Assembly: GCA_031402225.1 (NCBI GenBank)
Contig: JANNSD010000167.1
Span: 1 to 18,558 of the forward strand
Reading direction: 5' to 3'
Length of the DNA stretch: 18,558 nucleotides
Source of the DNA: JAGGAG01 sp031402225
GTDB lineage: Bacteria; Gemmatimonadota; Gemmatimonadetes; Gemmatimonadales; GWC2-71-9
The notes under the pieces were generated by a model that saw nothing but the letters and a program-made list of their open reading frames with translations, was not told where the DNA came from and did no database searches. The position numbers were made by a program, and so were the translations under genes. Below, one piece after another: positions 1 through 8,070 of the stretch; the stretch's first letter is position 1, and every line of letters begins with the position of its first letter.

Positions 1-293
1 CCGACGGTGAGGGTCTGTTCGATGATGGCCTGTCCCTCGATGCCAGCGAGGCCGCTCCTGCCCGTGGTCTGCACCTCCGCGAAGAGGTTCTCGGCCGTGA
101 CGCTGAAGACGGGATTCCGCCATGCGCCAGCGCGCCGGATCAGGGCGACGGAAGCGCTCTCCTGCGCGGCCGCCGCGCGAAGGGCAGGCGCCTGCGCCAC
201 GGCCCGGCGCAGCGCCTGGGCGGCGTCAAGCCGCAGCGTGTCGGGCGCCTGCTGGATCCATCCGAGCATCAGAAGTGCGAGCATGCAGTCCAT
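1..293 (-). CDS. Outer membrane efflux protein (TolC/CzcC-like), N-terminal part only
   Basis: Read on the minus strand, about 97 codons are visible before the window edge cuts the gene. The protein opens with a short hydrophobic leader (MDCMLALLMLGW) followed by a helix of the outer-membrane-factor type (TLRLDAAQALRRAVAQAPAL), then an alanine-rich helix and a GAWRNPVFSVTAENLF segment. The pattern of 'leader, L-x-L-x-x-A-x-x-x-A, long helix, G-x-x-x-NP-x-x-x-x-x-x-EN' is typical of the first TolC-fold repeat in CzcC/CusC-type proteins, the outer membrane channels of tripartite RND pumps. A second in-frame ATG lies at 284 and could be the true start; neither has a convincing Shine-Dalgarno sequence. 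It is divergent from a two-component system, so regulation by that pair is likely. Substrate (metal or drug) cannot be told because the inner-membrane pump lies outside the window. The 3' end is missing. Confidence 0.8.
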   Translation of the reverse strand, partial: MDCMLALLMLGWIQQAPDTLRLDAAQALRRAVAQAPALRAAAAQESASVALIRRAGAWRNPVFSVTAENLFAEVQTTGRSGLAGIEGQAIIEQTLTV

Positions 294-308
294 GGGTCTG
301 GTGACGCG

Positions 309-324
309 GGTGAGTCTACTCGCC
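309..324. promoter_or_regulatory. Near-palindrome in the divergent efflux/regulator spacer
   Basis: GGTGAGT-CT-ACTCGCC forms a 16-bp inverted repeat with one mismatched pair. It lies 16 bp before the ATG of the efflux gene, in the 114-bp spacer shared with the response-regulator gene. It could be an operator or a small 5'-UTR hairpin of the efflux transcript. OmpR-family regulators usually bind direct repeats, so ownership by the neighbouring regulator is uncertain. No convincing -35/-10 pair was seen in this spacer. Confidence 0.3.
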
Positions 325-407
325 GAACATGAACTGACGATGAACAACCAGGGGTGATTGACGCGGCGTGCTCCTCCGGCCAACCTTGCGGCGGGAAAGG
401 GACACGC

Positions 408-1091
408 ATGCGCATCCTGGTGGTGGAGGACGAGGCGGCACTGGCCGACGCGCTGGGCCGGGGCCTGCGGCAGGCGGCACACGCCGTCGACCTGGCACCG
501 ACGCTGGCGGCTGCGCGGACCAAGCTCGCGCTGGAGGAGTACGACGCGATGGTGCTCGATCTGGGGCTGCCGGACGGCTCGGGACTGACGCTCGCCCGCG
601 AGCTGCGCCATGCCGGCAGTCGCCTGGCCATCCTCGTCCTCACCGCGCGCGACACCATCCCGGACCGGGTGCGGGGACTCGACCATGGCGCAGACGACTA
701 CCTCGTGAAGCCGTTCGCGCTCGAGGAACTGCTTGCGCGGCTCCGCGCGCTGGAGCGACGCGCGCCCGAGCTCCGGCCCACCGAACTGGCTGTGGGCGAC
801 CTTCGCATCGACCCCGCCGCGCGCACCGCACGGCGAGGCGACCGCGAGATCCCGCTCACGACCACCGAGTACGCGCTGCTCGAGTTCCTGGCGCGGCATG
901 CCGGCGCCGTGCTGGGGCGCGCGCAGATCAGCGCGCACGTCTGGGACGAGAACTACGACCCGCTCTCCAACGTCATCGACGTGTACATGGCGCGGCTGCG
1001 GAAGAAGGTCGATCTCCCCGGCCTGCCGCCCCTCCTGCACACGGTCCGAGGGGCGGGCTACTGGCTCGGCCCCCACCGGGATATCGCGTGA
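408..1091 (+). CDS. OmpR/PhoB-family response regulator (227 aa)
   Basis: This is the DNA-binding half of a two-component system. Residues 1-115 are a receiver domain: acidic pair E7/D8, phosphoacceptor D51 (in VLDLGLPDG), T79 (LTARD) and K101 (LVKPF) are all present. Residues about 130-225 are a winged-helix output domain with LTTTEYALLEFLARHAG, the recognition-helix region NVIDVYMARLRKK and the terminal wing HTVRGAGYWLG. I chose the ATG at 408 because it gives a receiver domain starting at the usual MRILVVEDE and has a purine-rich GGGAAAGGG about 7 bp upstream; in-frame ATGs further upstream add only unstructured residues. The stop codon overlaps the GTG of the kinase gene by 4 bp, so the two are translationally coupled. 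By analogy with CusR/CzcR-type systems beside outer membrane efflux genes, it may control the divergent efflux operon; this is inference. Confidence 0.95.
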   Translation: MRILVVEDEAALADALGRGLRQAAHAVDLAPTLAAARTKLALEEYDAMVLDLGLPDGSGLTLARELRHAGSRLAILVLTARDTIPDRVRGLDHGADDYLVKPFALEELLARLRALERRAPELRPTELAVGDLRIDPAARTARRGDREIPLTTTEYALLEFLARHAGAVLGRAQISAHVWDENYDPLSNVIDVYMARLRKKVDLPGLPPLLHTVRGAGYWLGPHRDIA

Positions 1092-2524
1092 GCTACCCGC
1101 TGCGCGGCATCCGGGTGCGCCTGGCCCTGCTGTTCGTGGCGGGCTTCGCGGTGCTGCTCGCGGCCGCGGGGACCGGTCTCTACTGGTGGCTCGAACGCGA
1201 GTACCGGCAGGACTTCGACCGGGAACTCACGGAGACGGCCCACTCCGCACAGGCGCTCTTTGCGCACGACCGGAGCGAGTTTGCCACGACCGCGGAGACC
1301 GCCGCCCACCTGCTGACCGAGCTGGTCTTCGTCGACCGGACGATCGTGGCAACGGACGATTCGCACCGGCGCATCGCCTCGACCCTCCCCTACACCGGCG
1401 CGCCGCTGCTGCTTGACGACCTGGACCTGCGACTGCACGCACCCAAGCCGGTGACAGTGTCTCTCTCGAGCGGCCGGATCAGGGTGGTGGAGGAACCGCT
1501 GCCGGACGGCGTCCGCCTGCTGATCGCGATGCCGCTCGCGCCACTCGAGCGTCGCCTCAACCAGCTGCGCCTCACCTTGCTTGTCGGACTCCCACTCATC
1601 CTCTTGCTGGGTGGGCTGGTCGGCGCGGCCGCCTCCACCTCCGCGCTCAAACCGATCACCCGGCTTGCCGGCGCCGCGGACGTGATCGCCGGAGAAGTGG
1701 CGAGCGGGGCTACCAGTTTCAGTGCGCTCCCGCCCGCCGCGGCCCCGGACGAGATCGACCGCCTCACCCGCGCCATCGGCGAACTGCTGGAACAGGGATC
1801 GCGCGCGTTGCGCCGGGACCGCGAGGTGGCGGAGCAACAGCGCCGGTTCCTCGCGGACGCCGCGCACGAGCTCCGGACCCCGGTGGCGATCATCCGCAGC
1901 GCAGCCGAGGTCTCGCTCGCGGGCGACGACGACGCGGAGCAGCGGAAGGACGTCCTCGCCGCCATCGCCCAGGAAGCGACACGACTTGGCAGCCTGGTGG
2001 CCGACCTCTTGGCCCTGGCCCGCGAGCGAAGCGCCACCGCCGTCGAAGCCCGGGAGCCGGTGTTCCTGGATGACCTCGCCCATCGCGTGGTGAGCCGGCT
2101 CCGCCGGCTACCCATCGCCGCCGGCCGGGAGATCACCTTTGGCGAGTTCGGGGAAGCGCCGGTGCGCGCCAACCCGGCGCTCGCCGAGCGCGCCATCCTC
2201 GCGCTGGTGCACAATGGACTGGTGCATGCCGCCGGGTCGCGCATCGAGCTCAGCGCGGGCCAGGATCGCTCCGGCAATGTCAGGGAGTCGTGGATACGGG
2301 TGCGCGACTGGGGCCCCGGCGTCCCGCCCGAAGCCGAGTCACGCGTCTTCGAGCGATTCGAGCGCCTCGATCCTGCTGCACCGGGCAGCGGGCTGGGCCT
2401 CGCGATCGCCCGACAGATCGCGGAGGTGCACGGCGGAAGCCTCACGCTGGAACGACCCGAGGGCGGCGGCACGGCATTCGTCCTGCGCCTGCCCTCGCTG
2501 GACGCCCCTAGTCCGGGCTCGTAG
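1088..2524 (+). CDS. Sensor histidine kinase, partner of the upstream regulator (478 aa)
   Basis: Inner-membrane kinase that should phosphorylate the preceding response regulator. Order of parts: transmembrane helix at residues about 11-33, a periplasmic sensor loop of about 125 residues with no family I recognise, second transmembrane helix at about 162-184, a HAMP-like linker (ALKPI, then DEIDRLTRAI near 221-230), dimerisation helix with H-box FLADAAHELRTP (H260), N-box with N376 (ALVHNGLVHA; the preceding Asn seen in many kinases is Ala here), G1 box DWGPGVP (407-413), F-box VFERFERLD and G2 box GSGLGLAI (433-440). All residues needed for ATP binding and autophosphorylation are visible. 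The GTG at 1088 overlaps the regulator stop (GTGA), the usual coupling for such pairs. The small sensor loop fits the CusS/QseC-type architecture, but the ligand is unknown. Confidence 0.95.
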   Translation: MSYPLRGIRVRLALLFVAGFAVLLAAAGTGLYWWLEREYRQDFDRELTETAHSAQALFAHDRSEFATTAETAAHLLTELVFVDRTIVATDDSHRRIASTLPYTGAPLLLDDLDLRLHAPKPVTVSLSSGRIRVVEEPLPDGVRLLIAMPLAPLERRLNQLRLTLLVGLPLILLLGGLVGAAASTSALKPITRLAGAADVIAGEVASGATSFSALPPAAAPDEIDRLTRAIGELLEQGSRALRRDREVAEQQRRFLADAAHELRTPVAIIRSAAEVSLAGDDDAEQRKDVLAAIAQEATRLGSLVADLLALARERSATAVEAREPVFLDDLAHRVVSRLRRLPIAAGREITFGEFGEAPVRANPALAERAILALVHNGLVHAAGSRIELSAGQDRSGNVRESWIRVRDWGPGVPPEAESRVFERFERLDPAAPGSGLGLAIARQIAEVHGGSLTLERPEGGGTAFVLRLPSLDAPSPGS

Positions 2525-2574
2525 GTTTCGGGTCGCCGTGCCCCTGCGCCTCCTCACCCTCCGAGAATCGACTC

Positions 2575-4806
2575 ATGGCTACCGCCGCACCACCGATCGT
2601 CTCGCCGTCGAGCGAGGATGCCGCCGGGTTCACACCGTTCATCCCCGCCTCGTCGAATCCGAAGGAGCTGACGATCAGGGCGCTCATCCTCGGCGCCGTG
2701 CTCGGCGTAGTGTTCGCGGCATCCAGTGTCTACCTGGCACTCAAGATCGGCCTCACCGTCTCGGCATCAATTCCCATCGCCGTGCTCGCCGTGGCATTCT
2801 TCCGGACCCTGGGCCGCTCCACGATCCTCGAGAACAACATCGTCCAGACCACCGGCTCCGCCGGTGAATCGATCGCCGCCGGCGTGGTGTTCACGCTCCC
2901 GGCCATCCTGCTGATGGGCTACGACCTGAGCATCGCCAAGGTCGGCATCATCGCCGCGGTGGGCGGCATCCTCGGCATCCTGCTGATGATCCCGCTGCGG
3001 CGCGCGCTCATCGTCAAGGAGCACAAGACCCTCACCTATCCCGAGGGCACCGCCTGCGCCGAGGTGCTCATTGCCGGTGAGAAGGGCGGACTGCAGTCAC
3101 GGTTGCTCTTCCAGGCGTTCGGGCTGGCGTTCCTCTACAAGTTCCTGATGGCGGCGCTCAAGTTGTGGAAGGAAGTGGCAACCAAGAGTTTCTCCTTCTT
3201 CAACGGCGCCACGGTGGCGACCGAGGTGTCGCCCGAGTTGCTGGGCGTGGGCTACATCATCGGGCCCCGCATCGCGGGCTACCTGTTCGCCGGTGGCACG
3301 CTCGCGTACCTGGTGCTGGTGCCGGCCATCAAGTTCTTCGGCGCTGAGCTGGCCGCGCCGCTCTTTCCCGCCACCATGCTCATCAAGGACATGAGCGCGG
3401 GCCAGGTACGGTCCAACTACATCTTCTACATCGGCGCGGGTGCCGTGGCGTCCGCCGGTATCATCGCGCTGCTGCGGGCACTGCCGACCATCCTGAGCGC
3501 CTTCAGGTCGGGCTTCCAGGACCTGCGCGGCAGCGTCGGCACCGCCACCACGCGGCTGCGCACCGACCTGGACCTGCCGATCTGGGTCACGATCGCCGGG
3601 TCGATCGCGCTGGCCCTGCTGCTGACCGTGCTGCCACAGATCGGCGTCAATCTGCTGGGCGCCGTCCTCATCGTCGTGTTCGGGTTCTTCTTCGTCACCG
3701 TGTCGTCGCGCATCACCGGCGAGATCGGGTCCAGTGCCAACCCGATCTCCGGCATGACCATCGCCGCCCTGATCGGCACCACCACGATCTTCCTGCTGCT
3801 CGGCTGGACCGGGGTGGACTATCGGGTCGGCGCGCTGTCGATCGCGGCGGTCATTGCGGTCGCGTCGGGCAACGCCGGCGCCACCAGCCAGGACCTCAAG
3901 ACCGGGTATCTCGTGGGCGCCACGCCGCGGCGACAGCAGATCGCCATTGTGGTGGGGGCGGTGACGTCGGCCCTCGCGATTGGCTGGACGCTTACCCTGC
4001 TCAACAACACCTACACCACCATCGTTCCCGAAACGCATCCGGGCGTGGTCCTCGAGGCGGCCGCACCGGGCGAACACCTGCGGTCCGTCACCAGCACCGG
4101 CGAGACGATGGAGCAGGGCGGACGTTCCTGGGCGGTGTACCGGGTCAATGTGGCGACCCAGGGCGTGCTGCCGGGCAAGTACCTCGTCGATCCCACCACC
4201 CGGGAAATCGCCTTCCTGGTGGATCCTGGCATCGGCGGTCGGGTGCACGAGCTGAACGGGGCGGCGGTGACCAAGCTCGATTCACCCAAGGCGACGATCA
4301 TGGCGCTCGTCACCGACGGTATCCTGACGCAGAAGCTGCCGTGGGGCCTGGTGCTGCTCGGCGTGTTCATCACCATCGGCATCGAGCTTATGGGGGTGCA
4401 GTCACTGCCGGTAGCCGTCGGAGTGTACCTCCCGATCTCCACGTCGTCGGCGATGTTCGCGGGGGGCCTCGTGCGCTGGCTGGTGGAGCGCCGGCTCAGG
4501 GGCGCGAACCAGTCGATCGCCGACGTCGAGTCCGGCCCGGGTGTGCTGTTCTCCAGCGGGCTCATCGCCGGCGGCGCGATCGCCGGCATCGCGGTGGCGG
4601 GGCTCGCGACGTTCTTCGCGTCCGCGGCCGACATCGCCGGCGTACCGGCGGCGGACTATATCGCGCACCGCGCCGGCACCGAGGCCCTGATGGGCCAGTT
4701 CGTCCGCGGCGGCTGGCAGGATGTGCTCGCACTCGGCCTGTTCTTCCTGCTCGGCGTCCTGCTGTTCCGGGTCGCCAGCCGCACGCAGGCAGGCGTGGAC
4801 CGCTAG
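2575..4806 (+). CDS. OPT-family oligopeptide/metal-chelate transporter (743 aa)
   Basis: Polytopic inner-membrane secondary transporter of the OPT family, whose members import small peptides or metal chelates with protons. The N-terminal 30 residues are polar; the core then starts with ELTIRALILGAVLGVVFAA and continues with the characteristic ENNIVQTTGSAGESIAAG segment (residues near 85-105), the TYPEGTACAEVLIAGEKG loop and the C-terminal LPWGLVLLGVFITIGIELMG helix. Length is at the long end for bacterial members, mostly because of a hydrophilic stretch of about 80 residues near 485-565. The ATG at 2575 follows the kinase gene by 50 bp; there is no clear Shine-Dalgarno sequence, and a weak -10-like GAGAAT ends 7 bp before the ATG. 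It is followed after only 4 bp by an antiporter gene, so these probably share a transcript. The substrate cannot be inferred from sequence. Confidence 0.93.
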   Translation: MATAAPPIVSPSSEDAAGFTPFIPASSNPKELTIRALILGAVLGVVFAASSVYLALKIGLTVSASIPIAVLAVAFFRTLGRSTILENNIVQTTGSAGESIAAGVVFTLPAILLMGYDLSIAKVGIIAAVGGILGILLMIPLRRALIVKEHKTLTYPEGTACAEVLIAGEKGGLQSRLLFQAFGLAFLYKFLMAALKLWKEVATKSFSFFNGATVATEVSPELLGVGYIIGPRIAGYLFAGGTLAYLVLVPAIKFFGAELAAPLFPATMLIKDMSAGQVRSNYIFYIGAGAVASAGIIALLRALPTILSAFRSGFQDLRGSVGTATTRLRTDLDLPIWVTIAGSIALALLLTVLPQIGVNLLGAVLIVVFGFFFVTVSSRITGEIGSSANPISGMTIAALIGTTTIFLLLGWTGVDYRVGALSIAAVIAVASGNAGATSQDLKTGYLVGATPRRQQIAIVVGAVTSALAIGWTLTLLNNTYTTIVPETHPGVVLEAAAPGEHLRSVTSTGETMEQGGRSWAVYRVNVATQGVLPGKYLVDPTTREIAFLVDPGIGGRVHELNGAAVTKLDSPKATIMALVTDGILTQKLPWGLVLLGVFITIGIELMGVQSLPVAVGVYLPISTSSAMFAGGLVRWLVERRLRGANQSIADVESGPGVLFSSGLIAGGAIAGIAVAGLATFFASAADIAGVPAADYIAHRAGTEALMGQFVRGGWQDVLALGLFFLLGVLLFRVASRTQAGVDR

Positions 4807-4810
4807 CCCG

Positions 4811-6415
4811 ATGCGCGACCCACAGTCGGTCCTGCAGCTGGTCGTGCTGCTGCTGTCGCTCGTGCTGACGCTTGGCACCTTCGCCCGCCGCCTCCCGGTG
4901 CCCTACCCGATCGTGCTGGTGCTGGGCGGGCTCGCCATGAGTTTTGTGCCGGGCCTGCCGGAGGCGCCACTCGGGCCGGAGCTGATCTTCACCATCTTCC
5001 TGCCCCCGGTGCTCTGGGCCGCGGCGTTCGAGAGCGACCTGCGGCAGCTCCGGCGCAGCGCAATGCCGATTGCCTCGCTGGCGGTCGGCCTCGTGGTGGT
5101 CACGACCATTGCGGTGGCGTGGGTGGCCCACCTCACGCTGCCGGGCATCTCCTGGTCGTCCGCCTTCATCCTCGGTGCGGTGGTGTCCTCGACGGATGCC
5201 GTCGCCGCCACGGCGGTGGCCCGGCGGCTGGGGATCCCAAGGAAGCTCATCGCCCAGCTCGAGGGTGAGAGCCTGCTGAACGACGCGAGCGCGCTGGTGC
5301 TCTACACCGCCGCCGTCACCGCGCGGGTCACCGGAGAGTTCTCGATCCAGGCCGCGCTGGGCGACTTCGTGTATGACGCCGTGGGCGGCATCACGGTCGG
5401 GATCGCGGTGGCGTACCTGCTGCACTTCGTATCCCGGTTGACGCGGGACAGCGTGGCCAACGTGGCCCTGACCGTGCTGGCGGCCTACATCTCGTGGATC
5501 GTGGGCGAGAAGGTCGGCGCCTCCGCGGTGCTCGCGTGCGTGGCCTGCGGCCTCACGATGCGGCGCCATTTCCTCATCAGCGGGTCGTCGGCCACCCGGG
5601 TGCAGACGGCCGAGGTGTGGGAGCTGCTCGTGTTCGTCCTGAACGGCTTCATCTTTGTCCTGCTCGGGCTGGAGTGGCCCAGGCTCGCGGTCGACCTGCC
5701 GCCGGGCGGTGTCCGCGCCATCGCGCTGCCCTTGATGGCGGTGTGCGCCACCGTCATCCTGGTGCGGCTGGCCTGGCTGCCAGGCATGACCTACGGCGCG
5801 CGGGCGCTCGTGCCGAGCATACGGAAGGGACCGCAACCGCCGCGCGGGTGGATGCTCCTCGCCGGGTGGACCGGCATGCGCGGCATCGTCACACTCGCGG
5901 CGGCCCTGGCCGTTCCCTCGGTATCGGTCACGGGCGAGTCGCTTCCGTATCGTGGCCACATCGTCATCATCTCCTTTGCCGTCATCCTCGTGACGCTCGT
6001 GCTGCAGGGCCTCACCCTGGCCCCGCTCATTCGCTGGCTGGGCCTCAAGGATGATGGCGAGGGCGCTCGCGAGCTGCTCCTGGCCCGCCGAACCGCGCTC
6101 GACGCCTCGGTGGCGCGGCTCGATGCGATCAAGCAGTCCGGTCCGTCCGACCCGCAACTGGTGGAGATGAACCGGGCGTTCTACTCCGCGCGGCAGGAAC
6201 GGGCGCAGAGCCTCGACGGTGTCGACCCGGCGGTGGCGCATGCATCGCGCGTCGCGCTCGCAAGCCAGCGCAGTGAGCTCATTGAGGCGCAGCGCCAGGC
6301 GGTGATCGCCCTGTGGAGGGCGGGCACCATCACCGACCAGACGCTGGCGGACGCCGAGCGGGAGATCGACCTGGAAGACCTCATGTTCGATGCTCGGAGG
6401 GATGGCAGCAAGTGA
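4811..6415 (+). CDS. CPA1-type Na+/H+ antiporter, first of a tandem pair (534 aa)
   Basis: Inner-membrane cation/proton exchanger. The hydrophobic N-terminal part (residues about 5-420) has the helix order of bacterial CPA1 exchangers: VPYPIVLVLGG, FLPPVLWAAAF, GAVVSSTDAVAATAV with D129, then EGESLLNDASALVLY with the ion-binding pair N157-D158, and GWTGMRGIVTLAAALAVP in a late helix. Residues about 425-534 form a charged helical cytoplasmic tail. The ATG at 4811 was chosen because it sits 4 bp after the transporter stop and starts directly before the first membrane helix; in-frame starts upstream would lie inside the previous gene. Tight spacing on both sides points to an operon with the OPT transporter and the second antiporter. 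Ion preference (Na+, K+, Li+) is not visible from the sequence. Confidence 0.93.
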   Translation: MRDPQSVLQLVVLLLSLVLTLGTFARRLPVPYPIVLVLGGLAMSFVPGLPEAPLGPELIFTIFLPPVLWAAAFESDLRQLRRSAMPIASLAVGLVVVTTIAVAWVAHLTLPGISWSSAFILGAVVSSTDAVAATAVARRLGIPRKLIAQLEGESLLNDASALVLYTAAVTARVTGEFSIQAALGDFVYDAVGGITVGIAVAYLLHFVSRLTRDSVANVALTVLAAYISWIVGEKVGASAVLACVACGLTMRRHFLISGSSATRVQTAEVWELLVFVLNGFIFVLLGLEWPRLAVDLPPGGVRAIALPLMAVCATVILVRLAWLPGMTYGARALVPSIRKGPQPPRGWMLLAGWTGMRGIVTLAAALAVPSVSVTGESLPYRGHIVIISFAVILVTLVLQGLTLAPLIRWLGLKDDGEGARELLLARRTALDASVARLDAIKQSGPSDPQLVEMNRAFYSARQERAQSLDGVDPAVAHASRVALASQRSELIEAQRQAVIALWRAGTITDQTLADAEREIDLEDLMFDARRDGSK

Positions 6416-8037
6416 GCGAGACGTTCGCGCGCGTCGAGCTGTTCGTCATGCTCCTGACGGCCATGCTGGGGCTCACCGCGCTGGCGCGCCGCCTGCTCAT
6501 TCCGTATCCAATCCTGCTGGTGCTGGGTGGCCTCGCCCTCGCCTTCATTCCGGGCGTGCCGTCGCTCGCGCTGGAGCCCGACCTCGTCTTCGTGGTCTTC
6601 CTCCCACCCATCCTGTGGGCGGCGGCCTACTTCACTTCGCTGCGCGAGTTCCGCCGCAACCTGCGCGCGATCGGCCTGCTCGCCATCGGCCTCGTGCTCA
6701 TCACCACACTGGTCGTCGGCTGGGTGGCGCACACGATCATCCCGGGCATCAGCTGGGCGGCGGCACTCTGTCTCGGCGCCATCGTCTCGCCGCCAGATGC
6801 CGTCGCCGCCACGGCGGTGCTGAGCCGCATCGGCGTGCCCCGGCCCGTCATCACGGTGTTGGAGGGCGAGAGCCTGGTCAACGACGCCAGCGCGCTCGTC
6901 CTCTACCGCGCTGCGGTCGCCGCCATGGTGTCGGGGGCGTTCTCGCTTGGCGCCACGGCCGGGAGCTTCGTGGTGGTCGCGGCGGTGGGCGTCCTGGTGG
7001 GGCTCGCCGTGGGCTGGCTCACGCGCTGGGCCGTCCGCCACATGCCGGAGGGCTTTGGCCAGGTTGCGCTCACGCTGCTGGCCCCGTACGTCGCCTGGGT
7101 GGCAGCCGAGCGGTTGCACGCATCGGCCGTGCTCGCCTGCGTGGCCGGCGGCATCTACGTGCGGCAGCACTTCAGTGTCGAGGTCTCGCCGCTGGTCCGG
7201 ATCCAGGCCCGCAGCGTGTGGGACCTCGTCATCTTCCTGCTGAACGGGATCATCTTCATCCTCATCGGCCTGCAGCTCGGGCCGCTGCGGCGCACCCTCG
7301 CGCCCGGCAGCATCGGCAACGTGCTCACGTGGGGCATCCTCATTACGATCGCGGCGACCGTCGTCCGCATGCTCTGGATGCCGCTCGGCGCGCGGCTGGT
7401 GCGCCTCGATCGCGGGTACCGCGAGCGAAACCCCCTCCCTCCCGCGCGCCACCTCATCATGGTCGGATGGACGGCCATGCGCGGGGTGGTGTCACTCGCC
7501 ACGGCCCTGGCCCTGCCCCTCGTGCTGGCCGATGGGACGCCCCTTCCCTATCGCGCCGAGATCATCCTGGTCACCTTCGTCGTGATCCTCGCGACACTGG
7601 TGGTCCAGGGCCTGACGCTGGCGCCCCTGGCGCGCTGGCTCGGCCTGTCGGCGGACGACGGCAGCTTCCAGCAGGAGCAGCGCCTGGCCCGCGAGCACGC
7701 CGCGCAGGCCGCAATCGAGCGACTGGACCAGGTGTCCCGGGAAGAGTGGGTGCCGCCGTCGCTGGCCTCCCAGGTACGCGGTCACTATGAGCGACGGCTG
7801 CAGCGCTTTCATCCCGACGCGGTGCTCGATCCCTCCTGCAGCGCGGAGCAGGCCGACGCCCAGCGCCGGCTCCGTCACGAGGCGCTGGTGGCGGAGCGCC
7901 ACGCGCTCGTGGGCCTCCGCAACCGCGGAGAAATCAGCGACGATGTCCTGCACGACCTGGAGCGGGAACTCGACGTCGAGGCGTTGCGGCAGGGCGTGGG
8001 CCACCTCACCCTCGGCCCCCCGGCGGCACCGGCCTGA
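6412..8037 (+). CDS. CPA1-type Na+/H+ antiporter, second of a tandem pair (541 aa)
   Basis: Paralogue of the gene immediately upstream, collinear over the whole membrane domain. The key residues fall at identical positions: D129 (SPPDAVAATAV), N157-D158 (EGESLVNDASALVLY), and the late helix GWTAMRGVVSLATALALP. The first copy has SSTDAV where this one has SPPDAV, so the residues flanking the ion-binding Asp differ between copies. The tail (about 425-541) is again charged and helical but much more diverged. The GTG start at 6412 overlaps the previous stop by 4 bp (GTGA), meaning translational coupling. Both genes are intact and have normal composition, so this is an old duplication kept by selection rather than a recent copy. 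The two could act as a heterodimer or have different ion preferences; neither is testable from sequence. Confidence 0.93.
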   Translation: MSETFARVELFVMLLTAMLGLTALARRLLIPYPILLVLGGLALAFIPGVPSLALEPDLVFVVFLPPILWAAAYFTSLREFRRNLRAIGLLAIGLVLITTLVVGWVAHTIIPGISWAAALCLGAIVSPPDAVAATAVLSRIGVPRPVITVLEGESLVNDASALVLYRAAVAAMVSGAFSLGATAGSFVVVAAVGVLVGLAVGWLTRWAVRHMPEGFGQVALTLLAPYVAWVAAERLHASAVLACVAGGIYVRQHFSVEVSPLVRIQARSVWDLVIFLLNGIIFILIGLQLGPLRRTLAPGSIGNVLTWGILITIAATVVRMLWMPLGARLVRLDRGYRERNPLPPARHLIMVGWTAMRGVVSLATALALPLVLADGTPLPYRAEIILVTFVVILATLVVQGLTLAPLARWLGLSADDGSFQQEQRLAREHAAQAAIERLDQVSREEWVPPSLASQVRGHYERRLQRFHPDAVLDPSCSAEQADAQRRLRHEALVAERHALVGLRNRGEISDDVLHDLERELDVEALRQGVGHLTLGPPAAPA

Positions 8038-8062
8038 CGCACAACGCGGATCGGGATATCTT
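8034..8062 (+). promoter_or_regulatory. Sigma-70-like promoter of the M42 peptidase gene
   Basis: CTGACG (8034-8039) and TATCTT (8057-8062) are separated by 17 bp, the optimal spacing. The -10 also reads TATCTTTG, matching the TAnnTTTG form used in Bacteroidota. Transcription would start near 8069-8071, at or beside the ATG at 8071, so the message is predicted to be leaderless. The -35 overlaps the stop codon of the antiporter gene. Confidence 0.6.
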
Positions 8063-8070
8063 TGCCCGCC

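Noticed and set aside
309..324. Binding site of the adjacent OmpR-type regulator
   Set aside because: It is an inverted repeat, whereas this family usually binds direct repeats; kept only as an unassigned near-palindrome.
368..1087. In-frame upstream extension of the histidine kinase to give a 718-residue protein
   Set aside because: The extension lies in another frame of the response-regulator gene and reads as low-complexity Arg/Ala/Gly sequence; the GTG at 1088 overlapping the regulator stop is the natural start.
3097..6241. Long open frames on the minus strand opposite the OPT and first antiporter genes
   Set aside because: They are rich in Arg, Gly, His, Asp and Gln with no hydrophobic core or motif, as expected for antisense frames of GC-rich genes; the plus-strand frames carry clear family motifs.
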